The notes: a model not told the origin generated them from the sequence alone. A stretch of 64,000 bases of DNA from Pantoea rwandensis (GCF_000759475.1 NZ_CP009454.1:2294001-2358000), one strand, 5' to 3'. Counted from the stretch's first letter, positions 8,454 through 18,164 are shown. Translations and numbers: made by a program.

Positions 8454-9536
8454 ATGAATAACGCCAGGAAAGAAGATATTGCATGGGTCAATACCCTGAA
8501 AGGGGCCTGCATATTGCTGGTGGTGTTGTACCACACCGTATTACCCGGATTTGAAGGAACGGTGAAATTATTGACGGCGGGTTGGATACCGGCAGAAATA
8601 TGGGTGCAGTTTAATACCGTTTTATCTCCGCTGCGTATGCCAGCCTTTTTCTTTGTTTCGGGCTTGCTGGCAACCAACGGGATTCTTAATCGTCCCTGGA
8701 AGCAGGTATTTACCAGTCGTATTACCAATCTGTTCTATCTCTATATTTTGTGGGGCTTTATTCAGTGGTGGTCGATTGTGGGTATCTCGACAGAGATTAC
8801 CGGCCAGCGTATCTCACACAATCTGAATGCCGCCTATGCGGGTTCACTGTTGGAGTTCCTGAAGCTGACGTTTATGGCGATGAGCACCTCGTGGTATCTA
8901 TACGGACTGGCACTGTATTTCCTGTGTGCGAAGATCTTCCACAAACAGAAAGTGGCGTTGCTGGTGGTCGCGGTTGCGCTTAACTATCTGGCGGTGGAGA
9001 AGATCATTCCATACTGGGGACCGCAAAGCGTGGCGCAGTACTTCCTGTTCTTCCTGCTGGGCGCGTTCTGGAGCCCGCTGATGCTGCGTATGAGCGAATG
9101 GCGTAGTGAAAATCTCGTGCCATGGGCGCTGCTGGCGGCGGTCTCAGGGATTCACATTATCTTCGGTCTGGATAAGAGCCTGTTCCTGTGCATCATCGCA
9201 GTGCTGGCGAGCGTGGCGGCCTGCCGCTGGCTCAATGCGCACTTTAAGATGACGTACTTTAACTGGATTGGCCGTAACACCCTGCAAATCTACGTGATTC
9301 ATCGCATTTTCATTGAGTTTTTCGGCATGTCAGCGATTTTGTTCGCTCAGCGCCATCATCTGTTTGATTATGCCTGGTTCTCCGTGCTGTGGGCGTGTTT
9401 CTATCCGGTTGCGATTGTGGGGATTTGCTCACTGCTGTCGGTGGCGGTGTGGTCTGTAACCAATCGTGGGTTGGGGCAGTCGCTGTTTGTTTTCCCGACC
9501 TTGATTGGCATGAAGCGCAACAAGTCTGCGGCGTAA
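8454..9536 (+). CDS. YcfT-like membrane acyltransferase (acyltransferase family 3), copy 2
   Basis: A 360-residue polytopic membrane protein clearly paralogous to the gene at 6956: shared WVNTLKGACILLVVL, SPLRMPAFFFVSGLLA, NAAYA, WYLYGLA, FNWIGRNTLQIYVIHRIFIEF, in the same order. In copy 2 the putative catalytic segment reads YHT instead of HHS, so the second His is retained. The degree of difference across the whole length indicates an old tandem duplication and likely separate substrates or conditions. The function is inferred from the superfamily only. Confidence 0.82.
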   Translation: MNNARKEDIAWVNTLKGACILLVVLYHTVLPGFEGTVKLLTAGWIPAEIWVQFNTVLSPLRMPAFFFVSGLLATNGILNRPWKQVFTSRITNLFYLYILWGFIQWWSIVGISTEITGQRISHNLNAAYAGSLLEFLKLTFMAMSTSWYLYGLALYFLCAKIFHKQKVALLVVAVALNYLAVEKIIPYWGPQSVAQYFLFFLLGAFWSPLMLRMSEWRSENLVPWALLAAVSGIHIIFGLDKSLFLCIIAVLASVAACRWLNAHFKMTYFNWIGRNTLQIYVIHRIFIEFFGMSAILFAQRHHLFDYAWFSVLWACFYPVAIVGICSLLSVAVWSVTNRGLGQSLFVFPTLIGMKRNKSAA

Positions 9537-9557
9537 ATACAAAGCGTCAAAAACAAC

Positions 9558-9587
9558 GCCGCAACGAATAGGTAAATTCGTCGCGGC
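9558..9587. other. Hairpin between acyltransferase copy 2 and putA
   Basis: A 12-bp stem with one mismatch (9558-9569 with 9576-9587), loop of 6. It sits between two convergent genes, directly before the T-tract terminator at 9596, and may add 3'-end stability on either strand. Confidence 0.55.
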
Positions 9588-9595
9588 GCGTCATG

Positions 9596-9626
9596 GATAA
9601 GGGCCCGTTTGGGCCCTTATCTTTTT
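9596..9626 (+). terminator. Intrinsic terminator after acyltransferase copy 2
   Basis: An 11-bp stem GATAAGGGCCC / GGGCCCTTATC with a GTTT loop and a run of five T. Its last bases overlap the putA stop codon on the opposite strand. On the minus strand no T run follows, so it mainly serves the plus strand. Confidence 0.9.
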
Positions 9627-12600
9627 AACCAATGGTCATCAAACTGGCGTTACCACCCGCTGCGGCGGTATTCACGCTCAGTGAGCGCTCTATCAACAGA
9701 CGTTCCAGCAGTAGATTGGTTTCGCCACGCGCGAAGCCCTGCACCGAAACAATCGCACCGTCCCGCGCGGCAACCTGCTCGCACAGCACACGCAATTGAT
9801 CCGCGTCCCCGTGATAGATCACCGCATCAAACCCGGCTGCCAGCACATCTTTCACCAGCACTACGTGTTTTTGTACGGCCGCAGGTAGAGATTTGCGCAG
9901 CGCGCGATGCAACTCATCATCCTGCCACAGCGCCTGGCTGCCCACGCTGGTCACTGCCGCCAGTTGCGTCAGTGCATCCTGCTCGTTATCCGCAATACAG
10001 AGGACGTGATCGCGCGGCAGCAGCGTGAAGGTGTTACGTTCACCGGTTGGACCCGGCAGCAGTCGCACCGTACCCGCCTGCGCCAACTCGTCATAACGCT
10101 GACAGAGTGCCAGCAGCTCAGGTTTATCCTGCGCCCAGCTCTGCAATGCCTGGTGCGCGCTCATCAGCTCAGCACGCACGGAACTGTCAACCGGACGCTC
10201 GGCATCCTGACGATCGAAGGTCTTACGCAGTGCATTGTCCGGGCGGTTTGCCAGCAGGCGATAGAGATACAAAGGACCACCGGCTTTTGGACCGGTGCCC
10301 GATAAACCTTCACCACCAAAGGGCTGCACGCCGACGACCGCGCCGACCATATTGCGGTTCACATACAGGTTACCGACCTTCGCACCTGCCGTGACCTGCG
10401 CGATGGTTTCATCGATACGCGTATGCACACCCAGCGTCAGACCGTAACCAGAGGCGTTAATCTGATCAATCAACTGTGGCAGGCTGTTACGCGCATAACG
10501 CACCACGTGCAGCACCGGGCCGAACACTTCTTTATCCAGATCGCTGACCTGATCCAGTTCGATCAGGGTTGGCTTGATAAAGGTGCCGCTGGTCCACTCT
10601 TTGCTGTCTTGCGGATTGTCCTGCGCCGCCTGATACACGGTGAAACCTTTATTGCGCATCGCCTGAATATGGCGCTCGATGTTACCTTTGGCTTCGGCAT
10701 CGATCACCGGGCCGATATCCGTCGAGAGACGTTCCGGATTGCCCATGCGGCATTCGGCCATCGCGCCACGCAACATTTTCAGGGTGTGATCGGCGACATC
10801 ATCTTGTACGCACAGCAGACGCAGCGCCGAGCAACGTTGTCCGGCGCTGTCAAAGGCGGAGGCAACGATATCGATCACCACCTGCTCAGTCAGCGCCGAG
10901 GAATCCACGATCATGGCGTTCATGCCGCCGGTTTCAGCAATCAGCGGCGTTGGGCGGCCTTGCGGATCGAGACGACCCGCCAGATTGCGTTGCAGCAGCG
11001 TCGCAACGGCGGTGGAGCCGGTGAACATTACACCGCGTACACGCTCGTCGCCCGTTAACTGTGCACCGACAGTCTCGCCCTGGCCGGGCAGCAGTTGCAG
11101 CACGCCTGACGGCACGCCCGCATCCAGCATGATTTGTACCGCCTGCGCGGCAATCAGCGGCGTCTGCTCAGCGGGTTTCGCCAGCACGCTGTTACCGGCT
11201 GCCAGTGCTGCAGCAATCTGACCGGTGAAGATCGCCAGCGGGAAGTTCCATGGGCTGATGCACACCACCGGGCCGAGCGGACGATGGGTTTCGTTATCGA
11301 AATCATCACGCACCATACCGGCGTAGTAATAGAGGAAATCGACCGCTTCGCGCACTTCGGCAATGGCGTTGTTGTAGGTCTTACCTGCTTCACGCACCAG
11401 CAGACCAATCAACTGCTGCATCTGGCCTTCCATCGCTTCGGCGGCGCGCTCCAGAATCGCAGCGCGTTCTTGTGGCGGGGTGGCAAACCAGATTGGACCG
11501 GCATTCACTGCGGCATCCAGCGCTTCCGAGACTTCTGCTTCGCTGGCTTCGCGCACGCTGCCCACCACATCGGCTGGTGCAGAAGGGTTGAGTACCGGAC
11601 GGCTCACGCCGTCACCCAGATCACCCTCGACCAGCGGCTGGGCAATCCATGGCTGGCTGGCGCTGTTGAGTAGGGCACTGGAGAGTGACGCCAGACGATG
11701 TTCGTTCGCCAAATCCAGACCGGCTGAGTTGGCGCGCTTCTCACCATACAGATCGCGCGGCAGCGGGATTTTCGGATGCGGTAAACCGACTGCGCCTTCG
11801 GTCAGCGCCATCTTCTCCACCGCAGAAACCGGATCGGCAACCAGCTCATCCAGCGGCAGGGTGTTATCCGCGATGCGGTTAACAAACGAGGTGTTGGCCC
11901 CGTTTTCCAGTAAGCGACGGACCAGATAAGCGAGCAGGGTTTCATGGGTGCCGACCGGTGCGTAGATACGGCACGGACGGTTCAGTTTACCGTCTGCCAC
12001 TTTGCCGACCACCTGCTCATACAGCGGTTCGCCCATGCCGTGCAGGCACTGGAACTCGTACTGACCCGGATAGTAGTTATTGCCTGCCAGCTGATAGATC
12101 GCTGCCAGCGTGTGGGCGTTGTGGGTAGCAAATTGCGGATAGATCAGATTCGGTACCGCCAGCAGTTTGCGGGCGCAAGCCAGGTAAGAGATGTCGGTGT
12201 ACACCTTGCGGGTATAAACCGGATAACCTTCCAGCCCTTCAATCTGCGCGCGTTTGATTTCGCTATCCCAATACGCGCCTTTCACCAGACGAATCATCAG
12301 GCGACGGCGGCTGCGTTGGGCGAGATCGATCAGGGAGTCGATCACAAACGGACAGCGCTTCTGATATGCCTGAATGACAAAGCCAATCCCGTTCCAGCCG
12401 TCCAGTTCCGGCTCGAAGCATAGCTTTTCCAGCAGGTCGAGCGACAGCTCCAGACGGTCTGCTTCTTCTGCATCAATATTGATACCGATGTCGTAAGAGC
12501 GCGCCAGTAAGGTCAGTGATTTGAGGATCGGATACAGCTCTTCCATCACGCGCTCATACTGCGCGCGGCTATAGCGAGGATGCAGGGCCGACAGTTTGAT

Positions 12601-13569
12601 TGAAATGCCTGGACCTTCATAGATGCCACGACCATTGGAAGCTTTACCAATGGCATGGATCGCCTGCTGGTAGGACACCAGATAAGCTTTGGCATCGCTG
12701 GCGGTCAGCGCCGCTTCACCCAGCATATCGTAGGAGTAGCGGAAGCCTTTCTCTTCCAGCTTGCGCGCATTGGCCAGTGCTTCCGCAATGGTTTCGCCGG
12801 TGACGAACTGCTCGCCCATCAGCCGCATCGCCATATCCACACCTTTGCGGATCAGCGGTTCGCCACTCTTGCCAATAATGCGGTTAAGCGAACGCGACAG
12901 ATTGGCTTCATTGTGGGTCGATACCAGACGTCCGGTAAACAGCAATCCCCAGGTCGCAGCATTGACGAACATCGACGGGCTGCGGCCGAGGTGCGACTGC
13001 CAGTTACCGTTACTGATTTTGTCGCGAATCAGCGCATCGCGGGTTGGTTTGTCGGGAATACGCAGCAGCGCCTCCGCCAGACACATCAGCGCCACGCCTT
13101 CCTGTGAAGAAAGGGAGAACTCCTGCAACAGGCTTTGCACCATTCCGGCGCGCCCGGTTGCACCTTTTTGGTGCCGAAGCTTATCCGCCAGGCTGTAAGC
13201 AAGCTGATGAGTTTTCTCGGCCAGCGGGGCAGGGAGACGCGCCTGCTCCAGCAGCATCGGTACCGCATCGGTTTCCGGACGACGCCACGCAGCGGTGATG
13301 GCTGAGCGCGTGACCGACTGCGGCAAAATATGTTCAGCGAAGTCGAGGAAGGGCTGGAATGACTCGTCTGGCGTGCCTTCTTCACTGGCGGCATCGGCAA
13401 GTTGCAGGGGAATTTCTGGCAAAGATTCACCGGCTTCCAGCTGCGAAAGGTAGTTAAAAATCGCCTGTTTGATCAGCCAGTGTGGCGTGCGGTCAATTTT
13501 ACCTGCCGCCAGTTTAATGCGATCGCGGGTGGCTTCATCCAGCTTCACCCCCATGGTGGTGGTTCCCAT
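9625..13569 (-). CDS. putA: Trifunctional PutA: transcriptional repressor, proline dehydrogenase, P5C dehydrogenase
   Basis: A 1314-residue protein matching E. coli PutA (1320) end to end. Start ATG 13569 gives MGTTTMGVKLDEATRDRI, the ribbon-helix-helix DNA-binding domain, with a GAGGAAATC ribosome site; an open extension upstream to 13791 runs through operator DNA and is rejected. Then the FAD proline dehydrogenase barrel (about 260-610), the NAD P5C dehydrogenase (about 650-1120; catalytic Cys in AFDSAGQRCSALR) and the C-terminal domain ending AAAGGNASLMTIG. It oxidises proline to glutamate at the inner membrane; without proline it is a DNA-bound repressor of putA and putP, which diverge from the control region at 13570-14012. 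Confidence 0.97.
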   Translation of the reverse strand: MGTTTMGVKLDEATRDRIKLAAGKIDRTPHWLIKQAIFNYLSQLEAGESLPEIPLQLADAASEEGTPDESFQPFLDFAEHILPQSVTRSAITAAWRRPETDAVPMLLEQARLPAPLAEKTHQLAYSLADKLRHQKGATGRAGMVQSLLQEFSLSSQEGVALMCLAEALLRIPDKPTRDALIRDKISNGNWQSHLGRSPSMFVNAATWGLLFTGRLVSTHNEANLSRSLNRIIGKSGEPLIRKGVDMAMRLMGEQFVTGETIAEALANARKLEEKGFRYSYDMLGEAALTASDAKAYLVSYQQAIHAIGKASNGRGIYEGPGISIKLSALHPRYSRAQYERVMEELYPILKSLTLLARSYDIGINIDAEEADRLELSLDLLEKLCFEPELDGWNGIGFVIQAYQKRCPFVIDSLIDLAQRSRRRLMIRLVKGAYWDSEIKRAQIEGLEGYPVYTRKVYTDISYLACARKLLAVPNLIYPQFATHNAHTLAAIYQLAGNNYYPGQYEFQCLHGMGEPLYEQVVGKVADGKLNRPCRIYAPVGTHETLLAYLVRRLLENGANTSFVNRIADNTLPLDELVADPVSAVEKMALTEGAVGLPHPKIPLPRDLYGEKRANSAGLDLANEHRLASLSSALLNSASQPWIAQPLVEGDLGDGVSRPVLNPSAPADVVGSVREASEAEVSEALDAAVNAGPIWFATPPQERAAILERAAEAMEGQMQQLIGLLVREAGKTYNNAIAEVREAVDFLYYYAGMVRDDFDNETHRPLGPVVCISPWNFPLAIFTGQIAAALAAGNSVLAKPAEQTPLIAAQAVQIMLDAGVPSGVLQLLPGQGETVGAQLTGDERVRGVMFTGSTAVATLLQRNLAGRLDPQGRPTPLIAETGGMNAMIVDSSALTEQVVIDIVASAFDSAGQRCSALRLLCVQDDVADHTLKMLRGAMAECRMGNPERLSTDIGPVIDAEAKGNIERHIQAMRNKGFTVYQAAQDNPQDSKEWTSGTFIKPTLIELDQVSDLDKEVFGPVLHVVRYARNSLPQLIDQINASGYGLTLGVHTRIDETIAQVTAGAKVGNLYVNRNMVGAVVGVQPFGGEGLSGTGPKAGGPLYLYRLLANRPDNALRKTFDRQDAERPVDSSVRAELMSAHQALQSWAQDKPELLALCQRYDELAQAGTVRLLPGPTGERNTFTLLPRDHVLCIADNEQDALTQLAAVTSVGSQALWQDDELHRALRKSLPAAVQKHVVLVKDVLAAGFDAVIYHGDADQLRVLCEQVAARDGAIVSVQGFARGETNLLLERLLIERSLSVNTAAAGGNASLMTIG

Positions 13570-13626
13570 GATTTCCTCGTCCTCAAAATATGATTCGACA
13601 TCAGCGTGGGCTGCACTATCACTCAT

Positions 13627-13809
13627 GTTGCAACTTTGTGCAACCATGTTAAATGTGACCTGAGTTGCACGTTTATCACCGCTTAAAATCAATCTGATGA
13701 AAAAGCGGCACAGAACTTGCTGCAAGAAGCTCGCCAAAGTTGCAACTCCGGTCAACGAGAGCACTCTCATGTTGAATAAGGTGCAACTCAAAGTGTGAGC
13801 GTGTGCAAC
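13627..13809. promoter_or_regulatory. Array of PutA operator words (GTTGCA) in the putA-putP control region
   Basis: The 443-bp divergent region contains six occurrences of the PutA recognition word GTTGCA or its complement TGCAAC: 13627-13634 (palindromic GTTGCAAC), 13639-13644, 13664-13669, 13739-13746 (palindromic again), 13782-13787 and 13804-13809. The ribbon-helix-helix of enteric PutA is known to bind GTTGCA. All six lie on the putA-proximal side; the 200 bases nearest putP have none. I did not find a convincing CRP site. Confidence 0.85.
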
Positions 13810-14012
13810 CTATTGGCATTAAATCATCGAAGTCAGGTGAAACCATTGTGACAGCTGTGTTAAATGCATTGTGCGCGCCGCCCCTTTGCGGCAGGATACC
13901 GCGCCTTAAGAGAAATCGCTTTCTCTGGATGCGGTAAATCCCTGCGTTATCACGTTCCGATGACGCAGGAAAAAGATTTCTCTTAACGGATTAAATAATA
14001 AGTGGAGAGAGT

Positions 14013-15497
14013 ATGAGTATAAGTACACCGATGTTGGTGACCTTTGTAATTTATATCCTGGGAATGGTGCTGATTGGTTTTATTGCCTACCGTTCAACCA
14101 AAAACTTTGACGACTACATTCTGGGTGGACGCAGTTTAGGCAGCGTGGTCACCGCACTGTCAGCGGGTGCATCAGATATGAGCGGTTGGTTGCTGATGGG
14201 CTTACCCGGCGCCATCTTCCTTTCCGGCATTTCAGAAAGCTGGATCGCCATTGGCCTGACTATCGGTGCCTGGCTGAACTGGAAAATTGTGGCAGGTCGC
14301 CTGCGCGTGCAGACCGAACATCACGATAACGCTTTAACGCTGCCGGACTTCTTCTCCAGCCGTTTCGAGGACAAAAGCAAGCTGCTGCGTGTTATCTCCG
14401 CTGTGGTCATCCTCATCTTCTTCACCATTTATTGCGCATCTGGCGTGGTTGCGGGTGCCCGTCTGTTTGAAAGCACCTTCGGTATGGATTACCAGACCGC
14501 GCTGTGGGCCGGTGCTGCTGCCACCATTCTTTATACGCTGGTGGGCGGATTCCTGGCGGTCAGCTGGACCGATACCGTGCAGGCCAGCCTGATGATCTTC
14601 GCGCTGATTCTCACTCCGGTGTTTGTGATTATCGCGGTAGGTGGTTTCGATGATTCACTGGCGGTGATCGAAGCGAAAAGTCTTGAAAACCTCGACATGC
14701 TGAAAGGGCTCAACTTTGTTGCTGTGATCTCCTTACTCGGCTGGGGCCTGGGCTACTTTGGACAACCGCATATCCTGGCGCGCTTTATGGCGGCGGATTC
14801 ACATCACTCGATTCGCACAGCACGTCGCATTGGCATGACCTGGATGATCCTGTGCCTGACCGGTGCCGTGGCGGTAGGCTTCTTCGGTATCGCCTACTTC
14901 CAGAACCACCCTGAACAAGCGGCAGGCGTAAGCCAGAACGGCGAACGCGTGTTCATTGAACTGGCGCGTATCCTGTTTAACCCATGGATTGCTGGCATCC
15001 TGCTGTCTGCGATTCTGGCAGCGGTGATGTCCACCCTGAGCTGCCAGCTGCTGGTGTGCTCAAGCGCCCTGACAGAAGACCTTTACAAAGGCTTCCTGCG
15101 CAAAAATGCCAGCCAGAAAGAACTGGTGTGGGTAGGGCGTTTAATGGTGCTGCTGATTGCGTTGATCGCTATCGCGCTGGCGGCCAACCCGGAAAACCGC
15201 GTGCTGGGCCTGGTCAGCTATGCATGGGCAGGCTTTGGTGCCGCCTTCGGTCCGGTTGTCCTGTTCGGGGTGTGCTGGAAGCGTATGACACGCAACGGCG
15301 CGCTGGCAGGGATGGTGATTGGTGCACTGACGGTGCTGCTGTGGAAACAGTATGGTTACACCGAACTGTATGAAATCATTCCTGGCTTCATCTTCGCCAG
15401 TATCGCGATTGTGGTGTTCAGCCTGATCGGCAAAGGCCCATCAGAAGAAGCGCAAGCGCGCTTTGCTGCGGCTGAAGCGGAATTCAACACTAAGTAA
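14013..15497 (+). CDS. putP: Sodium/proline symporter PutP
   Basis: A 494-residue SSS-family transporter, matching E. coli PutP (502): MLVTFVIYILGMVLIGFIAY, the DDYILGGRSLG and TALSAGASDMSGWLLMGLPG motifs involved in Na+ and proline binding, and SAILAAVMSTLSCQLLVCSSAL. It imports proline for PutA. It is divergent from putA and presumably repressed through the shared operators. A T-tract terminator follows. Confidence 0.97.
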   Translation: MSISTPMLVTFVIYILGMVLIGFIAYRSTKNFDDYILGGRSLGSVVTALSAGASDMSGWLLMGLPGAIFLSGISESWIAIGLTIGAWLNWKIVAGRLRVQTEHHDNALTLPDFFSSRFEDKSKLLRVISAVVILIFFTIYCASGVVAGARLFESTFGMDYQTALWAGAAATILYTLVGGFLAVSWTDTVQASLMIFALILTPVFVIIAVGGFDDSLAVIEAKSLENLDMLKGLNFVAVISLLGWGLGYFGQPHILARFMAADSHHSIRTARRIGMTWMILCLTGAVAVGFFGIAYFQNHPEQAAGVSQNGERVFIELARILFNPWIAGILLSAILAAVMSTLSCQLLVCSSALTEDLYKGFLRKNASQKELVWVGRLMVLLIALIAIALAANPENRVLGLVSYAWAGFGAAFGPVVLFGVCWKRMTRNGALAGMVIGALTVLLWKQYGYTELYEIIPGFIFASIAIVVFSLIGKGPSEEAQARFAAAEAEFNTK

Positions 15498-15515
15498 TGT
15501 GGTCTCTGACATATC

Positions 15516-15546
15516 AAGCCCGCCCGTTAAACGGCGGGCTTTTTTA
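15516..15546 (+). terminator. Intrinsic terminator after putP
   Basis: AGCCCGCC (15517-15524) pairs with GGCGGGCT (15533-15540), followed by a run of T residues. Confidence 0.92.
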
Positions 15547-15556
15547 TTGAATAGAC

Positions 15557-15780
15557 AATGTTCAAACGTTCAATGCAAAGCAACAACACTGCCAAATGTT
15601 CGATACAGGCTATGCAGAATAGCGAAGCATTTGCGCCGTGAATGGCACCAGTCTGCTCTGAAGCTTCCGTGTGTGTCATTAAAAACGGCAATGCTTAAAC
15701 TCTCAATTCAAAGCAATACCACAGCCAAACGTCCAATAAAGGCCATGCCGAAGAGCGAAGCGTCCGCGCCATGGACGGCG
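15557..15780. repeat. Pair of about 90-bp imperfect direct repeats
   Basis: Bases 15557-15647 and 15690-15780 align without gaps at an offset of 133, with roughly three quarters of positions matching. Shared words include CAAAGCAA, GCCAAA, ATGC and AGCGAAGC. The second copy ends in a hairpin (CCGCGCC 15764-15770 with GGCGCGG 15777-15783, loop ATGGAC). Neither copy codes for anything plausible. They could be dispersed intergenic repeats or a duplicated small-RNA cassette. Confidence 0.7.
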
Positions 15781-15844
15781 CGGCCGATCTGCAGGGATGC
15801 GTGGTTTCTTCGCGATCGGGATGGCCTTTAGTGGACAGAGCACT

Positions 15845-15932
15845 GAACGTGCAGCGATACCCCTGCACTGAACCTGCAGCGATAGCCCTGCACTGAACCT
15901 GCAGCGATACCCCTGCACTAAACCTGCATTCA
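15845..15932. repeat. 25-bp tandem repeat, 3.5 copies
   Basis: Units at 15845-15869, 15870-15894 and 15895-15919 plus a partial unit to 15932. The unit reads GAACCTGCAGCGATACCCCT followed by GCACT; copies differ at one or two positions. Each unit contains CTGCAG and TGCA words. No reading frame of the array belongs to a supported gene. The rest of the putP-efeU intergenic region (15933-16076) shows nothing else I can name. Confidence 0.92.
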
Positions 15933-16076
15933 TGCCCATACGCAGCAGGCTTAGCAGTATCGACTACATAAAACTTCACTTACCAGACCAAACGCCGCGA
16001 TCTCCTTCGCATAGAATCCGTCGCCCTCCCCGCAAATGAGAAATAATTTCATTAAGTGACTTGTAATTTTACCCGC

Positions 16077-16095
16077 GATAATGATAATCGATATC
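16077..16095. promoter_or_regulatory. Fur box upstream of efeUOB
   Basis: GATAATGATAATCGATATC matches the 19-bp Fur consensus (GATAATGATAATCATTATC) at 17 of 19 positions. It lies 60 bases before the efeU start, where it would cover the promoter. It predicts iron repression of the whole operon. Confidence 0.9.
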
Positions 16096-16155
16096 GTTTG
16101 CACTTTACGTATTTTTACCTAAGGTTTACCCTGCTTAACAATCAAGAGGTTGGTG

Positions 16156-16989
16156 ATGTTCGTACCGTTTCTCATTATGCTGCGTGAAGGTCTTGAAGCA
16201 GCTCTCATCGTCAGCCTGATTGCCAGCTACCTGAAACGCACCCAGCGTACACAGTGGTTCCCCGCGATGTGGGCGGGTGTTTTCATTGCCGCAGCACTCT
16301 GCTTAGGCCTTGGCATTTTCATCAATGAAACCACCGGCGAATTCCCGCAAAAACAACAAGAACTGTTTGAAGGCATCGTGGGAGTCGTCGCGGTGGTCAT
16401 CCTCACGTCCATGGTGTTCTGGATGCGCAAAGTCTCGCGCAACATCAAAGCCACACTGGAACGCTCGGTGGATCAGGCATTGCAAAAACAGGGCGGCGGT
16501 GGCTTCCCGCTGGTTCTCATGGTCTTTCTGGCCGTTGCTCGTGAAGGGCTGGAATCGGTATTCTTCCTGCTCGCCGCTTTCACCCAGGATGTCGGCTACG
16601 CACCGCCGATTGGTGCAGTACTCGGCCTGTTAACGGCGATTGTATTGGGCATGCTGCTCTACTACGGCGGCATTCGCCTCAACCTGGCGAGCTTCTTCCG
16701 CTGGACCAGCTTATTCATTCTCTTTGTTGCCGCAGGCCTCGCGGCAGGTGCGATCCGTGCTTTCCACGAAGCAGGGCTCTGGAACCACTTCCAGGACATT
16801 GCTTTCGATCTTAGCAACACGCTCTCCACCCACTCGGTGGTCGGTACGCTGCTGGAAGGCATTCTCGGTTATCAGGAAACGCCAAGCGTCAGTGAAGTGG
16901 CGGCCTGGCTTATCTACCTGATTCCGGCGCTGCTGCTGTTCTTCTTCCCGGCACGCCCAACGGCCAGTGCTGCACGCACCACACGCTGA
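16156..16989 (+). CDS. efeU: Ferrous iron permease EfeU
   Basis: A 277-residue membrane protein of the FTR1/EfeU family with two REGLE iron-binding motifs (LREGLEAAL near the N terminus, AREGLESVF in the middle) and about seven hydrophobic helices. ATG 16156 gives MFVPFLIMLREGLEAALIVS, the E. coli N terminus, with AGAGG at 16145-16149; TTG 16150 and GTG 16153 precede it in frame but are less likely. Unlike the frameshifted E. coli K-12 gene this copy is intact. EfeU imports iron across the inner membrane with EfeO and EfeB. Confidence 0.95.
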   Translation: MFVPFLIMLREGLEAALIVSLIASYLKRTQRTQWFPAMWAGVFIAAALCLGLGIFINETTGEFPQKQQELFEGIVGVVAVVILTSMVFWMRKVSRNIKATLERSVDQALQKQGGGGFPLVLMVFLAVAREGLESVFFLLAAFTQDVGYAPPIGAVLGLLTAIVLGMLLYYGGIRLNLASFFRWTSLFILFVAAGLAAGAIRAFHEAGLWNHFQDIAFDLSNTLSTHSVVGTLLEGILGYQETPSVSEVAAWLIYLIPALLLFFFPARPTASAARTTR

Positions 16990-17043
16990 AATTAAATCAG
17001 GCGCGATTGCGCGCCTGTTCTTCCATGTAACAGGGATATCACT

Positions 17044-18162
17044 ATGACGATTCGCTTCCGCCGTAAGGCGCTGTTAGTTTCGATGCTGGCTCTCTCAGGC
17101 GCTGCATCTGCTGCATCCATCCCGCAAGTCACGGTTACCGTCACTGACAAACAGTGTGAGCCGATGTCACTCAATGTGCAGGCGGGTAAAACCCAGTTCA
17201 TCATCAAAAACAACAGCCAGAAAGCGCTGGAGTGGGAAATCCTGAAAGGGGTGATGGTGGTAGAAGAGCGTGAAAACATCGCGCCGGGTTTTAGCCAGAA
17301 ACTGACCGCGAACCTCGAAGCAGGCGAATATGACATGACCTGTGGCTTGCTGACCAACCCGAAAGGCAAACTGGTGGTTTCGGGTGAGTCGAAAACCGCT
17401 GCCAAAGGCAAAACCGACATCATGCAGCTGGCTGGCCCAATCACGGACTACAAAACCTACGTGATGAGCGAAGTCAAAGAGCTGGTGGCGGGCACTCAGG
17501 CCTTCACCGATGCAGTCAAAGCGGGCGATCTGGAAAAAGCCAAAGCGCTGTACGCACCGACCCGTGCACACTACGAGCGTATCGAGCCGATTGCTGAACT
17601 GTTCTCCGATCTGGACAGCAGCATCGATGCCCGTGAAGATGACTTCGAGAAAAAAGCCGAAGACCCGAAATTCACCGGTTTCCACCGCATCGAAAAAATC
17701 CTCTGGGCCGACAAAACCACCAAAGGTGCTGAAGAGTTTGCCACTAAGCTGAATCAGGACGTGCTGGATCTGCAGACCCGCATCAGCGAACTGGCATTCC
17801 CTCCGGCGAAAGTCGTCGGCGGCGCAGCAGGCCTGATCGAAGAAGTGGCAGCCAGCAAAATCTCGGGTGAAGAAGATCGTTACAGCCGTACCGACCTGTC
17901 TGACTTCCAGGCCAATATCGACGGTGCACAGAAAATCGTTGATCTGCTGCGCCCACAACTGCAAAAAGCTAACCCGCAGCTGCTGGCGAAAGTCGATGCC
18001 AACTTCAAGAAAGTGGACAGCATCCTCAGCAAATACCGCACTAAAGACGGTTTCGAATCCTATGAGAAACTGACCACCGCTGACCGCAATGCGCTGAAAG
18101 GGCCGATCACCACTCTGGCGGAAGATCTCTCCCTGCTGCGCGGTACTTTAGGTCTCGACTAA
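17044..18162 (+). CDS. efeO: Iron uptake protein EfeO (cupredoxin plus M75 domain)
   Basis: A 372-residue periplasmic protein. The signal peptide ([18 protein letters not shown]) is followed by a cupredoxin-like domain (about 25-120, with [19 protein letters not shown] and DMTCGLL) and a helical imelysin/M75 domain carrying the HxxE metal motif in [10 protein letters not shown]. It matches E. coli EfeO (375). It is thought to bind ferrous or ferric iron and pass it to EfeU. It lies 54 bases after efeU and two bases before efeB. Confidence 0.95.
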   Translation: MTIRFRRKALLVSMLALSGAASAASIPQVTVTVTDKQCEPMSLNVQAGKTQFIIKNNSQKALEWEILKGVMVVEERENIAPGFSQKLTANLEAGEYDMTCGLLTNPKGKLVVSGESKTAAKGKTDIMQLAGPITDYKTYVMSEVKELVAGTQAFTDAVKAGDLEKAKALYAPTRAHYERIEPIAELFSDLDSSIDAREDDFEKKAEDPKFTGFHRIEKILWADKTTKGAEEFATKLNQDVLDLQTRISELAFPPAKVVGGAAGLIEEVAASKISGEEDRYSRTDLSDFQANIDGAQKIVDLLRPQLQKANPQLLAKVDANFKKVDSILSKYRTKDGFESYEKLTTADRNALKGPITTLAEDLSLLRGTLGLD

Positions 18163-18164
18163 TC

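Noticed and set aside
13570-13791. In-frame N-terminal extension of PutA to 13791
   Set aside because: It runs through the PutA operator array; PutA of relatives starts at MGTTTMGVKLD, which has a good ribosome site at 13569.
15845-15932. Possible CRISPR array
   Set aside because: The 25-bp units are directly adjacent with no spacers, only 3.5 copies exist, and there are no cas genes in the window.
15695-15979. Short minus-strand frames across the putP-efeU repeats
   Set aside because: Their repetitive residues are simply the translated 25-bp tandem repeat; no ribosome site or family resemblance.
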